Positions 33,446 through 36,605 of a DNA stretch of 36,605 nucleotides are shown one piece after another. The notes under the pieces are model-generated. The model worked only from the letters and a program-made list of their open reading frames with translations. It was not told the DNA's origin and searched no databases. Made by a program: the position numbers and the translations under genes. Origin of the DNA: Colivivens sp964452915 (GTDB lineage Bacteria > Bacteroidota > Bacteroidia > Bacteroidales > Bacteroidaceae); the NCBI GenBank assembly GCA_964452915.1, contig CAYVNW010000031.1, positions 1 through 36,605 on the forward strand. Reading direction: 5' to 3'. The stretch's first letter is position 1, and every line of letters begins with the position of its first letter.

Positions 33446-33477
33446 TTTGGTTAGTACGAATAAAAGTATCACCTTTG
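33446..33477 (+). promoter_or_regulatory. Promoter of the DUF5053-like gene
   Basis: TTTG (33446-33449), a 20-nt spacer and CACCTTTG (33470-33477), a variant of TAnnTTTG in which the first base is C. The element GGTTAGTACGAA follows the -33 box. The start codon is 27 nt beyond the -7 box. Confidence 0.6.
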
Positions 33478-33503
33478 CAGTGTTCAAATAAAGCAACACA
33501 ACT

Positions 33504-33761
33504 ATGGCAACAATGACAATTACTTCGGCAAAGGCTGGAACAATGAAGAGGACGATGAAGGATATTCTTATATCCATTTCGTGGGGCGACCTGTCAAAGC
33601 GTTACTTTGGCAAGTCGAACTCATGGCTTTATCATAAAATGGACGGCGTAGACGGTAACGGCAAGCCGACGGAGTTTAGCGAGGAGGAGAAGTATCGGCT
33701 AAAAGGTGCGCTTGTGGATCTTAGCAACCGTATACGTGCTTGCGCTGACAGTATAGAATAA
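33504..33761 (+). CDS. DUF5053-like phage protein
   Basis: An 85-residue protein with the usual core of this Bacteroidota phage family: a helix ending ISISWGDLSKRYFGKS, then SWLYHKMDGVDGNGKPTEFS, then EEEKYRLKGALVDLSNRIR. The middle looks like a helix-turn-helix with the turn at FGKSNSW, so DNA binding is likely but not shown. It has its own promoter and is followed by the structured RNA region. Its stop lies in a direct duplication of TATAGAATAA (33752-33771). Confidence 0.75.
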   Translation: MATMTITSAKAGTMKRTMKDILISISWGDLSKRYFGKSNSWLYHKMDGVDGNGKPTEFSEEEKYRLKGALVDLSNRIRACADSIE

Positions 33762-33780
33762 TATAGAATAATATGAAATA

Positions 33781-33933
33781 AGCCGGGCTTTTGCATATGC
33801 CCATTTGAACATAAGCCGTCCTTTGGCTTAGGGACGCAGGGGTTGTGCCGCAAACAAGGAGGGGTAGGGCAGGGAGTTCATCACTGAATTACCTTCACTT
33901 TCCTCTCTACGTGCGGCATAACTTTTTATTTTT
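33781..33933 (+). ncRNA. Candidate structured RNA between phage-like genes
   Basis: The 240-nt gap after the DUF5053-like gene holds a dense set of pairings. GGGC/GCCC (33785-33788, 33799-33802) is a small hairpin. TAAGCC (33812-33817) pairs with GGCTTA (33825-33830), and GTCC in that loop (33818-33821) can pair with GGAC just beyond (33832-33835), an H-type pseudoknot. GTTGTGCCGCA (33842-33852) pairs with TGCGGCATAAC (33912-33922), 11 bp with one G-U, followed by a T-tract. No reading frame of note lies inside. It may be a discrete small RNA or the structured 3' end of the DUF5053-like message. Confidence 0.5.
33842..33933 (+). terminator. Terminator of the structured RNA region
   Basis: The long-range 11-bp stem (33842-33852 with 33912-33922) ends directly in TTTTTATTTTT (33923-33933). 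The loop is about 59 nt, unusually long for an intrinsic terminator, and contains a purine-rich left side (GGAGGGG) and a pyrimidine-rich right side (CTTTCCTCTC) that can pair in part. Confidence 0.6.
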
Positions 33934-34001
33934 CATCAAGACAAACATAAACACGGCTATCCGCATATTAAAGCTATATTCGCACATAAAAATAAAAGAA
34001 T

Positions 34002-34694
34002 ATGGCAGATATAACGAAGCTCAGCTTGAACAATATGCTGACTCTCACTGAAGGGTTTGATTTGGAGTCTGCACTGCAAGGCAACCTGGTAGGGTACACC
34101 ATTACCGCAGACGACGGTACGACCATCATGCATACAGGTACACTTCGGGCACCGATAGGAGTAGTATTTGGAGATTACGGTGCGGTATATGCAGTCAAGG
34201 ACGGGACAATGGAACTCTTGTTCGACCGCCAAGGAAATTGCGTGTCCCCTGAGTACAAGGATAAGGTGCAGCTGCACAATGTGACAGCCACAATGCCCGA
34301 ATACGAGGACAACAAGGTCGTAACGAGAGGTGAAACGTCAGTGGAGACAGCGACGATAAACTCCGTGCGTCCTATAGACCAGTTCGCCATCGCAATAATA
34401 CAATCTCTCTTGCAGAAGATGGACAGGCCACAGGAAATGTCGGAGTCAGATATACTGAAATGGTCTGCCGTAGCATACAGGTGGGCTGAGGGCATGTTCG
34501 CTATCGCTACCAGCTACCGGACGGCTAATGACTCGATGGTGTCAACAAACTCGGACAGCGTGAAGGAATCAATCGATAACGTTGTCGGTGCGCTTAACGC
34601 CCTAATAACCGTCATTAATACGAAAGTGGTACAAATAGACAACGTCGAAAACGGCACTCTTAAAGTGTCATCCTCAGACAATAAGACATCATGA
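34002..34694 (+). CDS. Phage structural-type protein
   Basis: A 230-residue protein not assignable to a named family. The N-terminal half (1-110) is beta-rich with short strands (YTITADDGTTIMHTGTLRAP, VFGDYGAVYAVKDG). The second half is helical, ending in ESIDNVVGALNALITVINTK and a strand-rich tail. This mix and the gene coupled after it fit a virion or tail component. The following gene starts inside its stop codon (ATGA). Confidence 0.6.
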   Translation: MADITKLSLNNMLTLTEGFDLESALQGNLVGYTITADDGTTIMHTGTLRAPIGVVFGDYGAVYAVKDGTMELLFDRQGNCVSPEYKDKVQLHNVTATMPEYEDNKVVTRGETSVETATINSVRPIDQFAIAIIQSLLQKMDRPQEMSESDILKWSAVAYRWAEGMFAIATSYRTANDSMVSTNSDSVKESIDNVVGALNALITVINTKVVQIDNVENGTLKVSSSDNKTS

Positions 34695-36605
34695 TAAAGG
34701 AAATCAAATACAACGGATATACCGCACAGCCGTCGGGATATATATGCGAGGATGGAGACCTGTCGCTCTCTCTTGGCTGCATACCCGATAACGGTTCACT
34801 TGTGCCGCTGCTTCCACCAAAGGTGTTACTTACATTGGAGGAAGGCGAGGATGTGGTATACATACACAAGACAACGAGGATCAAGCATTATATTGTATAT
34901 TCCGCCGACACTGGCAGCGTGAAGGCAATCAACGCTGACGATGAGAGAGAAACATGGAATCTCGGAACACTTGAAGGAGTGACAGCGATGAGCTCGATAG
35001 GCAACACCCTTGTAGCCATATATACCGACGGTTTGTTTTATTGGTTGTGGAAGGACGATGCCTATCATGCACTTGGAACTCATATACCAGAGTTACCCGT
35101 AACGTTTGGATTGCAATATGACTGGGTGCAAGGCGACGAGTTTGAGGTGGAATACGGAGGTCATAGTCTTATGTATGATTCTTCACAGTATGACTCACCG
35201 TTCTGTAATCCTTATGACACTAAATCGACTGTTGGCGGTGTATCGAATGACAATTATATAACAGCGAGAGTACTCGGACAGGCGAATAAGTTTATATCAG
35301 AGCAGGCTACAGGCAAAGGTCGGTTCTTATACCCGTTTCTCGTCCGCTATGCCTTCCGTATGTACGACGGAAGTTATACCATGACCTCGGCGCCGGTGCT
35401 TATGCCGTGCGTGACGGGGTGCTCTCCACTTCCGCTTGTTGTCGATCGCAGCTATGATAATAATAAAAAAAACTTGTTTGATGACGGGCGCGGATATTAT
35501 AAAGCCTGGAAGTGCAAGATAACCGCACCCGTATTCGATCTTGTTTATAAGGTGTTAGACAAAGATGCCATTGACAGGTTGAAAGAGTGGGGTGACGTGA
35601 TCAAGTCGGTAGACATATTCATATCAAAGCCTATATACACTTACGATCAGAACGGCACCATCAAGAACAATGTTCCGACAACAACCATAGACTGGAGCGT
35701 ATACGGTCACGACAATGCTAAGACTACGGGATACGTCATCAGTAAGGCGAAGGACAGGATAGACACCTATGCAGAGGACCTGCCAAACTCGGCTCTTGCC
35801 ACTGAGACTAAAAGGTCGTTCCTCACTCCGCTGCCTGCCAGGACAGCAGATGCGGTGGTAAGCGACATAAGGACTACCGGCAACTTTTTCCTGCTCAAGA
35901 GTTACAGGCTTGAAGAACTGAGAACAGAGCTGACAAAGGTTGATGTGGAGGATGACTACTTGCAAAGTTTGGTTAACCGCACACAGCTGCCGTCGGATGA
36001 TTATGACTCTCATGATACGATTATACCGTCGTCTGTTTTTGCGTATAATCAGCGTCTCAACCTGTCCGGTATATCAAAATCGCTGTTTGAAGGATTCGAC
36101 GCACAGTGCCTTACTACGTATCTTACAGAGGGGCAGATCGTAAAGAATATCTGGGTGTATATAAGGCAAGACGAGAAGGATGTAATAGTCAAGCGTGAGG
36201 TCTCAGGAACGGTATATGGTCCCATTATATACATGTACTATCCAAATGCCAACGCTTACAAAGCGGTCATTGAGTATTACCAGTACAATGATCCGTGGAA
36301 TCGCACTGTGTATGCGGTATACAACCTGTCCGAACACGGATTACTGAGCGGTGCGTACTATTTTGACGGGTTTAATTATCCTAAATATACATCCATGACC
36401 GCACCGCAAGAAACATCGAGAGTTGTCAGTCAGCTATCAAAAGTGTACACCTCCGCAGTCAACAATCCGTATTTCTTTCCGCTCAGCGGCATCAATACCG
36501 TAGGTACAGGTGAGATACGCGGTATATGTGCGGCTGCACGTCCGCTGTCACAAGGACAGTTCGGGCAGTTTCCGTTATACTGCTTCTCTACTGACGGTAT
36601 TTGGG
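34691..36605 (+). CDS. Large phage structural-type protein, cut by the window edge
   Basis: The frame from ATG 34691 stays open without a stop for 638 codons to the end of the window. It is beta-rich with many aromatic residues and repeated short motifs (VAIYTDGLFYWLWKD, FLYPFLVRYAFRMYDGSYTM). The last visible part, FPLSGINTVGTGEIRGICAA then QGQFGQFPLY, matches my memory of large structural proteins in Bacteroidales temperate phages, possibly beta-propeller-like tail proteins. That is recollection and not a search result. The start overlaps the previous stop as ATGA. Confidence 0.75.
   Translation, partial: MIKEIKYNGYTAQPSGYICEDGDLSLSLGCIPDNGSLVPLLPPKVLLTLEEGEDVVYIHKTTRIKHYIVYSADTGSVKAINADDERETWNLGTLEGVTAMSSIGNTLVAIYTDGLFYWLWKDDAYHALGTHIPELPVTFGLQYDWVQGDEFEVEYGGHSLMYDSSQYDSPFCNPYDTKSTVGGVSNDNYITARVLGQANKFISEQATGKGRFLYPFLVRYAFRMYDGSYTMTSAPVLMPCVTGCSPLPLVVDRSYDNNKKNLFDDGRGYYKAWKCKITAPVFDLVYKVLDKDAIDRLKEWGDVIKSVDIFISKPIYTYDQNGTIKNNVPTTTIDWSVYGHDNAKTTGYVISKAKDRIDTYAEDLPNSALATETKRSFLTPLPARTADAVVSDIRTTGNFFLLKSYRLEELRTELTKVDVEDDYLQSLVNRTQLPSDDYDSHDTIIPSSVFAYNQRLNLSGISKSLFEGFDAQCLTTYLTEGQIVKNIWVYIRQDEKDVIVKREVSGTVYGPIIYMYYPNANAYKAVIEYYQYNDPWNRTVYAVYNLSEHGLLSGAYYFDGFNYPKYTSMTAPQETSRVVSQLSKVYTSAVNNPYFFPLSGINTVGTGEIRGICAAARPLSQGQFGQFPLYCFSTDGIW

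Noticed and set aside
33781..33933. The structured region as a known riboswitch or tmRNA
   Set aside because: It lacks the conserved core bases of the riboswitch classes I know, and no tRNA-like acceptor or tag reading frame is present.

Overview
The window looks like chromosomal DNA from a gut- or rumen-type Bacteroidales bacterium (Bacteroides/Prevotella/Muribaculaceae grade; I cannot name the genus). Three things support this. Most transcription units begin with the Bacteroidota sigma-ABfr promoter pattern TTTG-N19-21-TAnnTTTG. SecA has about 1100 residues and ends in the Cys-rich zinc tail usual for the phylum. The gene families are typical of the order: a UpxY-type antiterminator, secreted multidomain glycoside hydrolases, DUF4105, a cyclophilin lipoprotein and DUF5053. 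No rRNA, tRNA, CRISPR array, IS transposase or SusC/SusD pair is visible.

Layout. 1-1172: a UpxY/NusG-like antiterminator reading leftward; its likely target operon is off the left edge. 1173-4127: a secreted GH127/GH146-like (DUF1680) enzyme. 4154-5808: a two-gene zeta-type kinase/small-protein module, resembling a toxin-antitoxin pair, between two arrays of short palindromic hairpins, with a ~55-nt dispersed repeat at 1, 4202 and 5593. 5809-9325: a housekeeping operon ybjQ-hpt-adk-obgE-pgeF. 9312-12475: a leftward pair, an M61-type zinc peptidase and a Lys-rich/Asp-rich unknown protein; the peptidase's apparent terminator lies inside pgeF. 12825-17999: a secreted alkaline phosphatase-superfamily enzyme followed by a 1213-residue multidomain glycosidase with a dockerin-like tail. 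18122-23336: a small secreted unknown, a DUF4105 membrane protein (the family of the Bacteroides lipoprotein N-acyltransferase Lnb) and secA. 23568-26252: an SDR oxidoreductase, divergent from an HD-domain protein, a frameshifted lipoprotein and a GNAT acetyltransferase. 26313-31559: a leftward GH10 xylanase with a beta-helix-like N-terminal half, then a leftward operon of a vWA-like membrane protein, a multi-pass membrane protein and a cyclophilin lipoprotein.

31732-36605 is different in style: small, tightly packed or ATGA-overlapping genes (DUF551-like, VanZ-like membrane, DUF5053-like), a structured intergenic RNA candidate ending in a terminator, and two structural-type genes, the second running off the right edge. 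I read this as part of a prophage or phage-derived element. No integrase, repressor, terminase or portal is in view.

How the genes work together: the left and middle parts supply purine salvage and nucleotide metabolism, ribosome assembly, protein export and lipoprotein maturation, plus secreted enzymes for arabinose-containing glycans and xylan. The most unusual features are the hairpin-flanked kinase module, the terminator embedded in a convergent coding sequence, the frameshifted I9-like lipoprotein, the GH10/beta-helix fusion, and the structured RNA candidate between phage-like genes.
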